Shown: in pieces, positions 1-7,073 of the stretch
Numbering within the stretch: position 1 is the first letter of the stretch
Layout of the letters: each line of letters begins with the position of its first letter
Origin: Inquilinus sp.
Lineage (GTDB): Bacteria; Pseudomonadota; Alphaproteobacteria; DSM-16000; Inquilinaceae
Length of the DNA: 11,085 nucleotides
Direction of reading: 5' to 3'
NCBI GenBank assembly: GCA_013003675.1
Contig: JABDIP010000012.1
Span: forward strand, 1 to 11,085
Made by a program: the position numbers and the translations under genes
The notes under the pieces: model-generated
The model's database searches: none
Told to the model about the DNA's origin: nothing
Seen by the model: only the letters and a program-made list of their open reading frames with translations

Positions 1-31
1 GAAAGAGGGGAAGCGCGATGCGCTGCCCCTC
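1..31 (-). terminator. Probable intrinsic terminator of the surface-antigen lipoprotein gene
   Basis: A hairpin has arms at 5-16 (GAGGGGAAGCGC) and 20-31 (GCGCTGCCCCTC). That is 12 pairs with one mismatch around a 3-base GAT loop. Read on the minus strand, the stem is followed by CTTTC at the window edge, so a short T-run sits where an intrinsic terminator needs it. It lies 58 bases past the stop codon of the minus-strand lipoprotein gene. The T-tract is cut by the window end, so its full length is unknown. Confidence 0.55.
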
Positions 32-88
32 CCCTGGAGGGCGGCCGGTGCGGGTCAGCCGTTCCTCCTTACCGTGCGCGGTCGACAA

Positions 89-538
89 TCAGGTCGTCGA
101 CCAGCGCCCATCCCCATCGCGACATGCGGCCCGGCGCTCGGTATAGGTGCGGCCGGCCACGGTCATGGTCTCATCGTACTGCCTGCAAATGGCGCCGCCG
201 TCGGAGAGATAGCTCTCGCGCGGCACGACGCGGCCGTGGTTGCCGCTCAGATCGTTGGTCCACGTGCTGGCCTCGTTCTCGCTCCGACGCTCGAGGGCGA
301 TTTGCATGGAAAGCGCCGCCATATGGGCGTCGTCCACGGTCATTCGGCTTTGCAGATCGGCGCCGTCTACCCGACCTTGATCGGACGCCGCGGTGACGAC
401 GCAGGCCGACAGACCGAGGGCGGCGAACGCGGCGACGGCCGCGCTGCACGACCGGCGCCATCCGGCCGCCGGCCCTTCCCCTTCTCGCCCTTCGCGTAGC
501 CGGTTCGTGAACGACCGGCGATGCGCCATCACTATCAT
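89..538 (-). CDS. Small outer-membrane lipoprotein with 17 kDa surface-antigen-like C-terminal domain
   Basis: The product has 149 residues from an ATG at 538. That start is preceded by a purine-rich GCGGGGGAC; an in-frame TTG at 583 and an ATG at 529 are alternatives. A positively charged N-terminus (WRR) leads into a hydrophobic run ending in the lipobox LSAC with Cys46, so about 104 residues would be mature and lipid-anchored. The C-terminal half carries the pattern of the RT0821/Lpp0805 surface antigen family (Pfam 17kDa_Anti_2): W-x-N, SGNHGRVVP, a Tyr, CRQY, then ACRDGDGRW. The two conserved Cys (CRQY and ACRD) could form a disulfide. Family members are envelope proteins of unknown biochemical function. 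The leader before the hydrophobic core is long (about 30 residues), so the true start may be misjudged. The gene is monocistronic, with a hairpin after its stop, and diverges from the lipoprotein gene at 950. Confidence 0.8.
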   Translation of the reverse strand: MIVMAHRRSFTNRLREGREGEGPAAGWRRSCSAAVAAFAALGLSACVVTAASDQGRVDGADLQSRMTVDDAHMAALSMQIALERRSENEASTWTNDLSGNHGRVVPRESYLSDGGAICRQYDETMTVAGRTYTERRAACRDGDGRWSTT

Positions 539-949
539 TCGTGTCCCCCGCCCTGGCGCGGCGCGGCCGGTCCGCCGGGGCAAAAATCCCGTCGCGGGTT
601 CGACCAGACGCCGTCCTGGCTTCTGCCTTTTTCCGTTGAAAACATGAACAAACTACTAATCTGGGGGGCACCACGCCCTCATAGCAAGTCTTCTTATAGT
701 TAACCGACGTTTACTACGTAGCGCTACATTCAATATGGACAAAAGTCTGCCAATTATCTTATTGAGCGTATTGCGTTGTTGTGCCGCGAAGTCGGAACAA
801 TACTAGCATACACGTGACCAATCTTGAGCATCCCCGCAAGCCCATCGCCCCGGCCGGGTGGCTTGCGATATCGTGCGTCAGGCGACACAATCCCGCCTGT
901 CGCCGGCGTCCGCGAGAAGGTCGTCGCGACAGGCGCACGGGGCAGGTTC
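539..949. other. Intergenic control region between two divergent lipoprotein genes
   Basis: These 411 bases separate the start codons of the two outward-facing lipoprotein genes. Roughly 620-815 is much richer in A+T than the surrounding coding DNA, as expected for promoters in a GC-rich genome. It contains a perfect 10-bp palindrome GTAGCGCTAC (718-727), directly preceded by TACGTA (715-720). From about 815 to 949 the sequence becomes GC-rich again. It can be read in frame with the downstream lipoprotein from a TTG at 824, but that extension does not look like protein and has no ribosome site. I see no RNA gene or other convincing protein. Confidence 0.5.
779..806 (+). promoter_or_regulatory. 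Candidate sigma70-type promoter for the plus-strand lipoprotein gene
   Basis: TTGTGC (779-784) and TACTAG (801-806) are separated by 16 bases inside the AT-rich region. TAGCAT (804-809) is an alternative -10 element. The -35 hexamer is identical to the one proposed for the ABC operon at 1673. Transcription from here would begin near 813 and leave about 135 bases of leader before the GTG at 950. The -10 match is weak, so this is only a candidate. Confidence 0.3.
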
Positions 950-1489
950 GTGATCGGAAGACCAAGGCGACAGGGAAGGCTGCTGGCGGCAATCGGCGTG
1001 CTGACGCTGCTTGGCGCCTGCACGACGCCGCTGAATTTCTCCTGGCCGAGCGGTCCGCAACGGCCGCAGCTCTATTATATCTCGACGCCGTTCAACGAGG
1101 CCGAGTTCGCCCACTATGACGGCCGCGGTCGGTCCTCGATCAGCGGTCAGGCCTTTGTCCGAGTGCCGGGCTCGCTGATCGAGGCGGCCGGGAGCGAGGT
1201 CGTCGTGGTCCCCGACACCAGTTACACGCGGGAATTGTGGAGGCCGGCGCGCAGCGGCCGGTACACGCGCGTCGCCAATTTCGACCCGCGCTACTTCAAG
1301 TATCGGCGCGCCGTGATCGCCGATGGGAACGGCAATTTCCGGTTCACCGGATTGCCCGCCGGCGACTATATCGTCCAGACGAATGTCTACATACCGGCGG
1401 AGGGCCGCACGGTCTTCCTGCATCGCCGGGTGACGGTCGAGGAAAGCGCCGCCGCCAACATCATTCTCTCGGATTTGAACCAGCAATAG
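950..1489 (+). CDS. Lipoprotein with carboxypeptidase-regulatory-like (beta-sandwich) domain
   Basis: I place the start at the GTG at 950 (179 residues). From there the N-terminus is a textbook lipoprotein signal: Arg-rich start (RPRRQGR), a hydrophobic core, and the lipobox LGAC with Cys24. GGGGCAGG lies a few bases upstream. An in-frame TTG at 824 would add 42 residues of non-signal-like sequence. Thr at +2 after the Cys, rather than Asp, fits outer-membrane sorting. The mature part contains SISGQAF and, near the C-terminus, ADGNGNFRFTGLPAGDY, the turn pattern of carboxypeptidase D regulatory-like/transthyretin-like domains, followed by beta strands rich in V and R. Such domains are structural or binding modules, not enzymes, and I see no catalytic signature. 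Its function is unknown; a periplasm-facing envelope role is inferred. Inverted repeats follow the stop codon and the gene appears to stand alone. Confidence 0.75.
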   Translation: MIGRPRRQGRLLAAIGVLTLLGACTTPLNFSWPSGPQRPQLYYISTPFNEAEFAHYDGRGRSSISGQAFVRVPGSLIEAAGSEVVVVPDTSYTRELWRPARSGRYTRVANFDPRYFKYRRAVIADGNGNFRFTGLPAGDYIVQTNVYIPAEGRTVFLHRRVTVEESAAANIILSDLNQQ

Positions 1490-1510
1490 CCGGGAAGGCC
1501 GGAGAAGCGA

Positions 1511-1553
1511 CCAAGCCAGGGCACTGAACCGCGGGTAGGCTGCCCTGGCTTGG
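1511..1553 (+). terminator. Perfect 13-bp inverted repeat downstream of the lipoprotein gene
   Basis: The arm CCAAGCCAGGGCA (1511-1523) pairs perfectly with TGCCCTGGCTTGG (1541-1553) around a 17-base loop. The loop itself contains CCGCGG, so it can fold further. It starts 21 bases after the lipoprotein stop codon. There is no T-run after the stem, so it is not a classical intrinsic terminator; it may be an mRNA 3'-end stabiliser or a factor-assisted terminator. Confidence 0.45.
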
Positions 1554-1558
1554 CCCGA

Positions 1559-1577
1559 CCGCCGGCAATGCCGACGG
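1559..1577 (+). terminator. Second small hairpin after the lipoprotein gene
   Basis: CCGCCGGC (1559-1566) faces GCCGACGG (1570-1577) across the loop AAT, with one mismatched pair. Outer GACC (1557-1560) and GGTC (1581-1584) could add pairs with a bulge. ATTCTT follows at 1585. Together with the preceding inverted repeat, it probably separates the lipoprotein transcript from the ABC operon. Termination strength cannot be judged from the sequence. Confidence 0.35.
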
Positions 1578-1672
1578 CTGGGTCATTCTTCCCGCCGGCG
1601 CGTAAAGAAGTCGCAAACGCTCCACAGGACCGGCATTCGGCCCCCCAATCCGACCCTCCCGGAGCGCGATGT

Positions 1673-1701
1673 TTGTGCGCCCGGCGGCCATGACCTAGTA
1701 T
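1673..1701 (+). promoter_or_regulatory. Candidate sigma70-type promoter of the ABC importer operon
   Basis: TTGTGC (1673-1678) and TAGTAT (1696-1701) are separated by exactly 17 bases. Transcription would start near 1708, about 38 bases before the ATG of the ATPase gene at 1746. The leader contains GGGGAGGGGCGGG, which can serve as ribosome site although it lies slightly far from the start. The spacing and position are good, and the hexamers are partial matches to consensus. I see no convincing operator overlapping it. Confidence 0.45.
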
Positions 1702-1745
1702 ATCCGTCCGGTTTCCGCTGTCCGGGGAGGGGCGGGACAAGAGCC

Positions 1746-2861
1746 ATGACACGCGGCTCACTTTCGGTTCGGCAGGTCGCCGCCAGCTATGGCGCGACCC
1801 CGGTGCTGGACGAGGTGTCGCTCGACGTCGTTCCAGGCGAATTCGTGGCGCTGCTGGGCGCCTCGGGCTGCGGCAAGACGACGTTGCTGCGGGCCATCTC
1901 GGGATTCGTCCGGGTCGACCGCGGCCGCGTCATCGCCTCCGATCGCGACATCACCGATACGCCGCCGGAGAAGCGCGGCATGGCCATGGTGTTCCAGTCC
2001 TACGCGCTGTGGCCGCATATGAGCGTGGCGAAGAACATCGCCTACGGGCTCAAGTTGCGGCGCTGGCCGCGTGAGCGCATCGCGGGCCGCGTCGACGAAA
2101 CGCTCGCCCTGCTCAAGCTGGGCGGGCTTGGCGAGCGCAACGTCGAACAGATCTCCGGCGGCCAGCGGCAGCGGGTGGCGCTGGGCAGGGCGTTGGCGGT
2201 GGAGCCCGAACTGCTGTTGCTCGACGAACCGCTCTCCAATCTCGACGCCCGCATCCGCCTGGAGCTGCGACACGAGATCCGGGCGCTGCAGAAGCGCCTA
2301 GGCATCACCGCCATCCACGTCACCCATGACCGTGAGGAGGCGATGGTGATGGCCGACCGGATCGCCATCATGCATCGCGGCCGGATCGAGCAGGTCGGGG
2401 CGCCGGAAACGATCTATCAGTCGCCACAATCGGCATTTGTCGCCGATTTCCTCGGCGCCTCGAACATCTGCGATCTGGTGCTCGACCGGAGCGACGACGA
2501 GATCAGGATCGCACCCGGCCCGCTCAACACCGCCGCCCGCGTGCCGCCACGACAGGCCGAGCGGCTCAACGGCTCGGCCCACGGGCCGGTTCGCGCCCAC
2601 TTCCATTCCAACGCGGCCCGCCTGGTGTCAGCCGATAGCGACACCGATGCGAAGACCCTGACCCTGTTCGGACGGATCGCCCAGTCGAGCTATCCCGGCG
2701 GCTTCTACCGCTATGCGGTGGCGGTCGGCGGCCGGGAGTTCGTCGTCGATTCCGACCGCCATCTGAGTGAAGGAGAGACGGTCGGGATCAGCCTGCCCGT
2801 CGAGGCCCTCCACCTGTTCCCCCATACGGGCAACAATGAAGAAAGGGAGGAAACATCATGA
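1746..2861 (+). CDS. ABC importer ATP-binding protein, PotA/FbpC/UgpC type
   Basis: This 371-residue cytoplasmic ATPase powers the importer encoded by the next three genes. All nucleotide-binding motifs are present. Walker A is GASGCGKTT (residues 38-46) and the Q-loop Gln is residue 84, in MVFQSYALWPHMS. The signature is ISGGQRQRVALGRA (136-149), a common Ile variant of LSGGQ. Walker B is LLLLDE (156-161), the D-loop is SNLD (164-167) and the switch His is residue 194, in HVTHDREEAM. After about residue 235 comes a regulatory extension with TOBE-type beta strands, normal for the polyamine, iron and sugar-phosphate importer class. The gene is first in the operon, and its stop overlaps the binding-protein start (ATGA, 2858-2861). 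The motifs do not reveal the substrate; annotation as a spermidine/putrescine or iron ATPase would be by class only. Confidence 0.95.
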   Translation: MTRGSLSVRQVAASYGATPVLDEVSLDVVPGEFVALLGASGCGKTTLLRAISGFVRVDRGRVIASDRDITDTPPEKRGMAMVFQSYALWPHMSVAKNIAYGLKLRRWPRERIAGRVDETLALLKLGGLGERNVEQISGGQRQRVALGRALAVEPELLLLDEPLSNLDARIRLELRHEIRALQKRLGITAIHVTHDREEAMVMADRIAIMHRGRIEQVGAPETIYQSPQSAFVADFLGASNICDLVLDRSDDEIRIAPGPLNTAARVPPRQAERLNGSAHGPVRAHFHSNAARLVSADSDTDAKTLTLFGRIAQSSYPGGFYRYAVAVGGREFVVDSDRHLSEGETVGISLPVEALHLFPHTGNNEEREETS

Positions 2862-4003
2862 AAAAGCTATTCCTTGCAGGCGCCGCCCTGGTCGCCGGAG
2901 CAGCCATGGCGCCGGCAATGGCCCAGGACGTCGTTCTCAACGTCGCGACCGCCGGGTCGGAGAACATGGTCGATTATGTCATCGACTATCTCGGCCCGAT
3001 GTTCGAGGAGACCCATCCCGGCGTCCGCGTCAACGTGGTCGGCACCGGACCGGGCGACGCCGGCTCGCAGGCGATCTTCGAGAAGCTCTCGGCGCAATCG
3101 GCCGCCGGAGCTGCGGCCTGGGACATCGACGTCGCCGTCGTGCACCAGAAGATGGGCGGCAATCTGGTCCGCGAAGGCCTGCTGGCGAGCTATCGCGACC
3201 AGGTCGAGACCGGCGCCCTGGTGACCTCGGCGGCGGCGGACAACGCGCTCGGCACCGACGTCTCGGGCTACGTCATCCCGATGTTCCACAGCCAGACCGC
3301 GATCGCCTACAACCCGCTGCTCGTCGCCGATGCGCCGGCGACCTATGCCGACCTCGTCGAATGGACGACGGCGCATCCGCGGCAGTTCGGCTACAACGGC
3401 ATCAAAGGCGGCATGTCCGGGGTCAGCTTCTATATGGGCTGGCTCTATGCCATGACCGACGATGCCGGCCAGATGATGGCCGGCCCCTATGACGCCAGCG
3501 TTGCCGAGGGTTGGAGCGACGCGCTCGACGGGCTGAAGGCGTTCAACGAGAACGTCACCTTCACGCCGGGCAACGCGGGCACGCTCGACATGCTGAACCG
3601 CGGCGAAATCGCCATGGGGCCGGTCTGGGTCGACATGTTCTACACCTGGCAGGCGGACGGACGGCTGTCGCCCGATCTCAAGCTGAAGCTGATCGGACCG
3701 GGCATGCCCGGCCAGCCGATGTACTACGTGACGCCGGCCAAGGCGACCAATCCGGACCTGGCCCGGGAGTTCATCGAGTTGGCGACCAGCCCGCAGGTTC
3801 AGGCCGAGGGCATCGTGCAACGCTTCAACTGGTACCCCGGCATCGATGCCAGCCACATCGAGGACTTCATGTCGCCGGATGCATGGGCGAAGCTGTTTGC
3901 CGACGTGACGCCGGAAGACCTCGCGGCGAACGGGAAGACCTTCCCGATCGCGGAGTTCTTCGATCTCGCGCTGGAGAACTACGAGCGGCACGTGGCCCAG
4001 TAG
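2858..4003 (+). CDS. Periplasmic solute-binding protein of the ABC importer
   Basis: This 381-residue protein captures the ligand in the periplasm and delivers it to the two permeases. The N-terminus is a clear Sec signal peptide (MKKLF, then an Ala-rich core), with likely cleavage after AMA22. The mature protein begins QDVVLNVATAGSENMVDYV, the first strand and helix of an extracellular binding protein. Length and layout fit the cluster of SBPs for polyamines, iron, thiamine and small organic molecules. A central segment with YADLVEWTTAHPRQFGYNG resembles the helix-then-PxxF stretch seen in several of these, including the YnjB-like group. I cannot name the ligand. The ribosome site is strong (AAAGGGAGG at 2842-2850, 7 bases before the ATG), and the start overlaps the ATPase stop. 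A strong hairpin follows the stop, consistent with higher expression than the permeases. Confidence 0.92.
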   Translation: MKKLFLAGAALVAGAAMAPAMAQDVVLNVATAGSENMVDYVIDYLGPMFEETHPGVRVNVVGTGPGDAGSQAIFEKLSAQSAAGAAAWDIDVAVVHQKMGGNLVREGLLASYRDQVETGALVTSAAADNALGTDVSGYVIPMFHSQTAIAYNPLLVADAPATYADLVEWTTAHPRQFGYNGIKGGMSGVSFYMGWLYAMTDDAGQMMAGPYDASVAEGWSDALDGLKAFNENVTFTPGNAGTLDMLNRGEIAMGPVWVDMFYTWQADGRLSPDLKLKLIGPGMPGQPMYYVTPAKATNPDLAREFIELATSPQVQAEGIVQRFNWYPGIDASHIEDFMSPDAWAKLFADVTPEDLAANGKTFPIAEFFDLALENYERHVAQ

Positions 4004-4025
4004 CGTTCGACGTATCGGAACTGTC

Positions 4026-4060
4026 GGGGAAGGGCTGCCGCATGCGGACCCCCCTTCCCC
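4026..4060 (+). promoter_or_regulatory. Intra-operon hairpin between binding-protein and permease genes
   Basis: The arms GGGGAAGGG (4026-4034) and CCCTTCCCC (4052-4060) pair perfectly. A nested palindrome CCGCATGCGG (4038-4047) forms an inner stem. There is no T-run, so it is unlikely to be a full intrinsic terminator. In importer operons, a stable stem directly after the binding-protein gene commonly protects the upstream mRNA from 3' decay or lowers read-through into permease genes. That role is inferred here from position: 22 bases after one stop and 13 before the next start. Confidence 0.6.
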
Positions 4061-4073
4061 GGCATCCCGGTTG

Positions 4074-4919
4074 ATGCGCTCTCCATCGCTGATCGGGTTG
4101 CTGCTGGTGACGCCGGCGCTGTTGCTGCTGGCCGCGCTGTTCGTCTATCCGCTCGGTTTTTCGCTCGTCTCCGCCTTCACGGTCGAGGGGGCGGGTGACG
4201 GCGGCGATCGGTTCGGACTGTTCAACTTCGTCAACGCCTACGAGCTGTACGCGACCGATATCGCCTTCACGGTCCTGATCGTCGGTCTCTCGACCGCGCT
4301 GATCGGCATCTTCGCGGTGGCGATCGGCGGCTATCTGACGCTCGGCGAAGTGGGCTTCGCGGTCGCCCTGCTGCGCTGGCTCTATCGCTGGCCGCTGTTC
4401 ATCCCGTTCATCGTCGCGGCGCAGTGCATGCGCACCTTCCTCGCCAAGAACGGGCTGATGAACAACGCCCTGTCCGCGGCCGGGCTGCTCGAGCCGCTTT
4501 CGGCGCAGAGCTTCCTCGACTGGCGCGGGATCGTGATCACCTTCGTCTGGAAGCAGACGCCGTTCGTCGCCCTTCTGGTGGCCGGCGCGATGGCCTCGAT
4601 CGACCGCTCGACGATCGAGGCGGCCCGCAATCTGGGCGCGTCGCGCCTGCGCGCCCTGATTGAGATCGTTGTGCCCCAGGTTCACGCGATCCTCGTCGTC
4701 GGGCTGGTGCTCAGTTTCGTCACGATGATGTCGGTGTTGTCGGTGCCGATGATGATCTCCGGCAACACCCCGACCATGATGACCGTCGACATGGCGTTCC
4801 GGATCAACGCCTATGGCGACTACGGCACCGCCAATGCGCTTGGCTTCATCTCCTACCTGCTGACCGGCGCGGTGGCCTGGATCTACCTCCGGCGCGGCGT
4901 GCGCGAGGGGCCGCCATGA
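4074..4919 (+). CDS. ABC importer permease subunit 1 (PotB-like)
   Basis: This inner-membrane permease has 281 residues from the ATG at 4074; a TTG directly before it (4071) would give 282. The first transmembrane helix follows at once (SLIGLLLVTPALLLLAALFV), with about five more hydrophobic segments behind it. The cytoplasmic coupling loop (EAA motif) that docks on the ATPase is clear: IDRSTIEAARNLGASRLRAL, around residues 180-200. This places it in the binding-protein-dependent transport inner-membrane family. No good Shine-Dalgarno sequence precedes the start; the nearest purine-rich stretch is locked in the 4026-4060 hairpin. Translation may therefore be weak or depend on the hairpin. The stop overlaps the next start (ATGA, 4916-4919), implying coupled synthesis of the two permeases in a 1:1 ratio. 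Confidence 0.92.
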   Translation: MRSPSLIGLLLVTPALLLLAALFVYPLGFSLVSAFTVEGAGDGGDRFGLFNFVNAYELYATDIAFTVLIVGLSTALIGIFAVAIGGYLTLGEVGFAVALLRWLYRWPLFIPFIVAAQCMRTFLAKNGLMNNALSAAGLLEPLSAQSFLDWRGIVITFVWKQTPFVALLVAGAMASIDRSTIEAARNLGASRLRALIEIVVPQVHAILVVGLVLSFVTMMSVLSVPMMISGNTPTMMTVDMAFRINAYGDYGTANALGFISYLLTGAVAWIYLRRGVREGPP

Positions 4920-5731
4920 CCGCCCTCGCCCGGCTCAGCCGCGTCCTACCGTCGACGGTGCTGATCGTCCTGCTCGCGCTGGTGATCTTCGGGCCGCTCA
5001 CCAACCTGCTGATCTGGTCGGTCACCGAGCGCTGGTACTTCCCGCACAAGCTGCCGCTGGAATGGGGATTCAGCTTCTGGGAGCGCGTCTTCAGGCCGCG
5101 CGGGAACGCGATGGAGTCGCTGATCACCAGCATCTGGATCGCGGTCTTCACCGTTTTCGCCTGCTTGGCGCTGTCCGTGCCGGCCGGCTACGCGCTCGCC
5201 CGGCTCAAGCTGCCGGCCCGGGCGCTTATCATGCTGGCGTTCCTGATGCCGCAGGCGTTTCCCAGCGTGCCGATCTACATCAACGTGGCGCGGATTTTCT
5301 ACACGCTGCAATTGAACGGCACCATCGCCGGCGTGGTTCTGGTCCACACCCTGCACGGGCTGGTCTATTCGGTCTGGATCGCCACCGCCGCCTTCGCCGC
5401 GGTCGACCGTTCGCTGGAGGAGGCCGCCCGCAACATGGGCGCCGGCCCCCTGCGCACCTTCGCCACCATCACCCTGCCCCTGGCGACGCCGGGCATCATG
5501 GCGAGCGCGATCTTCGTCTTCCTGGAGTCGCTGGACGAATTCACCGGCACCTATTTCGTCGGCACGCCCGACGTCACCACCTTGCCGCTGCTCATGTTCC
5601 GCGCCAGCATGGAGGGCAACTACCAGATCGCCTCGATCACCGCGTTGATCCTGCTGATCCCGTCGATCGCCTTCATGCTCGTCGTCGAACGATTCCTGCG
5701 CGCCGATGTGCTGGCGAAGGTGGGTACCTGA
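4916..5731 (+). CDS. ABC importer permease subunit 2 (PotC-like)
   Basis: This 271-residue inner-membrane permease is the partner of the preceding one. It has an N-terminal helix (STVLIVLLALVIFGPLTNLL), a periplasmic segment containing FPHKLPLEWGFSFW, then five further membrane segments. The EAA coupling loop reads VDRSLEEAARNMGAGPLRTF, around residues 160-180, followed by the usual TLPLATPGI. The start overlaps the stop of permease 1, with GAGGGG a few bases upstream. This is the last gene of the operon, and its stop lies 22 bases from the stop of the convergent dctM gene. Heterodimeric permeases plus one ATPase and one binding protein make the importer complete. Confidence 0.93.
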   Translation: MTALARLSRVLPSTVLIVLLALVIFGPLTNLLIWSVTERWYFPHKLPLEWGFSFWERVFRPRGNAMESLITSIWIAVFTVFACLALSVPAGYALARLKLPARALIMLAFLMPQAFPSVPIYINVARIFYTLQLNGTIAGVVLVHTLHGLVYSVWIATAAFAAVDRSLEEAARNMGAGPLRTFATITLPLATPGIMASAIFVFLESLDEFTGTYFVGTPDVTTLPLLMFRASMEGNYQIASITALILLIPSIAFMLVVERFLRADVLAKVGT

Positions 5732-5753
5732 GCGGTTCGGGGCGGCCGTAGCC

Positions 5754-7067
5754 CTATCCCCCCGCGGGCCCACGCATGTTCTCCGGCAGGTACGTCGCCA
5801 GATCGGGGACGAAGATCAGCACGAACACCATCAGCACCATGATCAGAAACATCGGGATGGCGGTGCGGGCGATGTAGCCCATCTGGTGGTGGGTCATCCC
5901 CTGCATGACGAACAGGTTGAACCCGATGGGCGGGGTGATCTGCGCCATCTCGACGACCACGACGATGAAGATGCCGAACCAGATGATGTCGATGCCGGCC
6001 TGGCGGATCATCGGTTCGACGATCGCCATGGTCAGCACCACCGACGAGATCCCGTCCAGGAAGCACCCCAGGACGATGTAGAAGACCATCAGCACCATCA
6101 GCAGCGCGAATGGCGACAGGCCGAGCGTGTCGATCAACTCCGCCAGAGCCCGCGGCAGGCCGGTGAAACCCATCGCCAGCGACAGCGCCGCCGCACCGCC
6201 GAGAATGAACGCGATCATCGCCGAGGTGCGCGTCGCACCCATCAGGCTGTCGATGAAGGTCTTGAACGACAGCGATCCCTGGGTCGCCGCAAGGATGAGC
6301 GATCCGATCACCCCGAACGCCGCCGCCTCGGTGGCGGTGGCGAAACCGAGATACATCGAGCCGATGACGACCAGGATCAGCATCAGGACCGGGATCAGGA
6401 ACCGCGACTCTTGGATCTTCTGACTCAGCGACATGCGTTCGCTGATTTTCGGGACCTCGGACGGCTTGAAGACGGACCACAGGGCGACATAGGTCATGAA
6501 CATCAGGGCCAGGGTCAGTCCGGGCACGATCCCGGCCAGAAACAGCTTGGAGATGGATTCGTTGACCGTCACCCCGTAGACGATGAGCGTCAGCGATGGC
6601 GGGATCATCAGGCCCAGCGTCGCCGCGCCGGTGAGCGTGCCGATGATCATCGACTCCGGGTAGCCGCGCTTGCGCAGCTCCGGGATCGACATCTTGCCAA
6701 CCGTGGTGAGCGTCGCCGCGGAGGATCCGGACACGGCCGCAAAGATCGTGCAGCCGACGATGTTGGTGTGGACCAGCCCACCGGGCAACCGCGCCATCCA
6801 CGGCGCCAGGCCTCGGAACATGTCCTCCGAGAGCCGGGTCCGGTAGAGGATTTCCCCCATCCAGATGAACAACGGCAAGGCGGTCAGGGTCCAGGAGGAC
6901 GACGAGCCCCAGATCGTCGTCAGCATTGCGTCGCCGGCCGGGCGGGTGGTGAACAGTTCCAGACCCACGAAGGCCACGCCGAACAGCGCCAGCCCGACCC
7001 AGACGCCGGTCCCCAGCAGCAGGAACAGGACGAAGAGGAAGATCAGGATGAGATAGATTTCTTCCAT
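5754..7067 (-). CDS. dctM: TRAP transporter large membrane subunit DctM
   Basis: This 437-residue polytopic inner-membrane protein is the ion-coupled transport subunit of a tripartite ATP-independent (TRAP) carrier. The family hallmarks appear in order: ALPLFIWMGEIL near residue 65, IFAAVSGSSAATLTTVG near 110, GYPESMIIGTLTGAATLG then MIPPSLTLIVYG in 130-165, FATATEAAAFGV near 245, CFLDGIS near 340, and EMAQITPPIGFNLFV near 385. About twelve hydrophobic segments are visible and the length is typical. Only 6 bases separate it from the dctQ stop, and GGAG at the end of dctQ can serve as its ribosome site. TRAP carriers usually import organic acids, including keto and amino-type acids, with sodium or protons. 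It is the last gene of the minus-strand operon. Confidence 0.97.
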   Translation of the reverse strand: MEEIYLILIFLFVLFLLLGTGVWVGLALFGVAFVGLELFTTRPAGDAMLTTIWGSSSSWTLTALPLFIWMGEILYRTRLSEDMFRGLAPWMARLPGGLVHTNIVGCTIFAAVSGSSAATLTTVGKMSIPELRKRGYPESMIIGTLTGAATLGLMIPPSLTLIVYGVTVNESISKLFLAGIVPGLTLALMFMTYVALWSVFKPSEVPKISERMSLSQKIQESRFLIPVLMLILVVIGSMYLGFATATEAAAFGVIGSLILAATQGSLSFKTFIDSLMGATRTSAMIAFILGGAAALSLAMGFTGLPRALAELIDTLGLSPFALLMVLMVFYIVLGCFLDGISSVVLTMAIVEPMIRQAGIDIIWFGIFIVVVVEMAQITPPIGFNLFVMQGMTHHQMGYIARTAIPMFLIMVLMVFVLIFVPDLATYLPENMRGPAGG

Positions 7068-7073
7068 GACCGC

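Noticed and set aside
74..499. A 141-codon plus-strand frame opposite the surface-antigen lipoprotein
   Set aside because: The minus strand carries the lipobox and the conserved surface-antigen pattern; the plus frame is Ala/Gly/Arg-rich with no motif.
878..1486. A 202-codon open frame antisense to the plus-strand lipoprotein
   Set aside because: The sense strand has a lipobox signal peptide and a recognisable domain pattern; the antisense frame has neither.
2867..3991. A 374-codon open frame antisense to the ABC binding protein
   Set aside because: The plus strand encodes a signal peptide and a binding-protein fold with a strong ribosome site. The antisense product is Arg/His/Val-rich and featureless.
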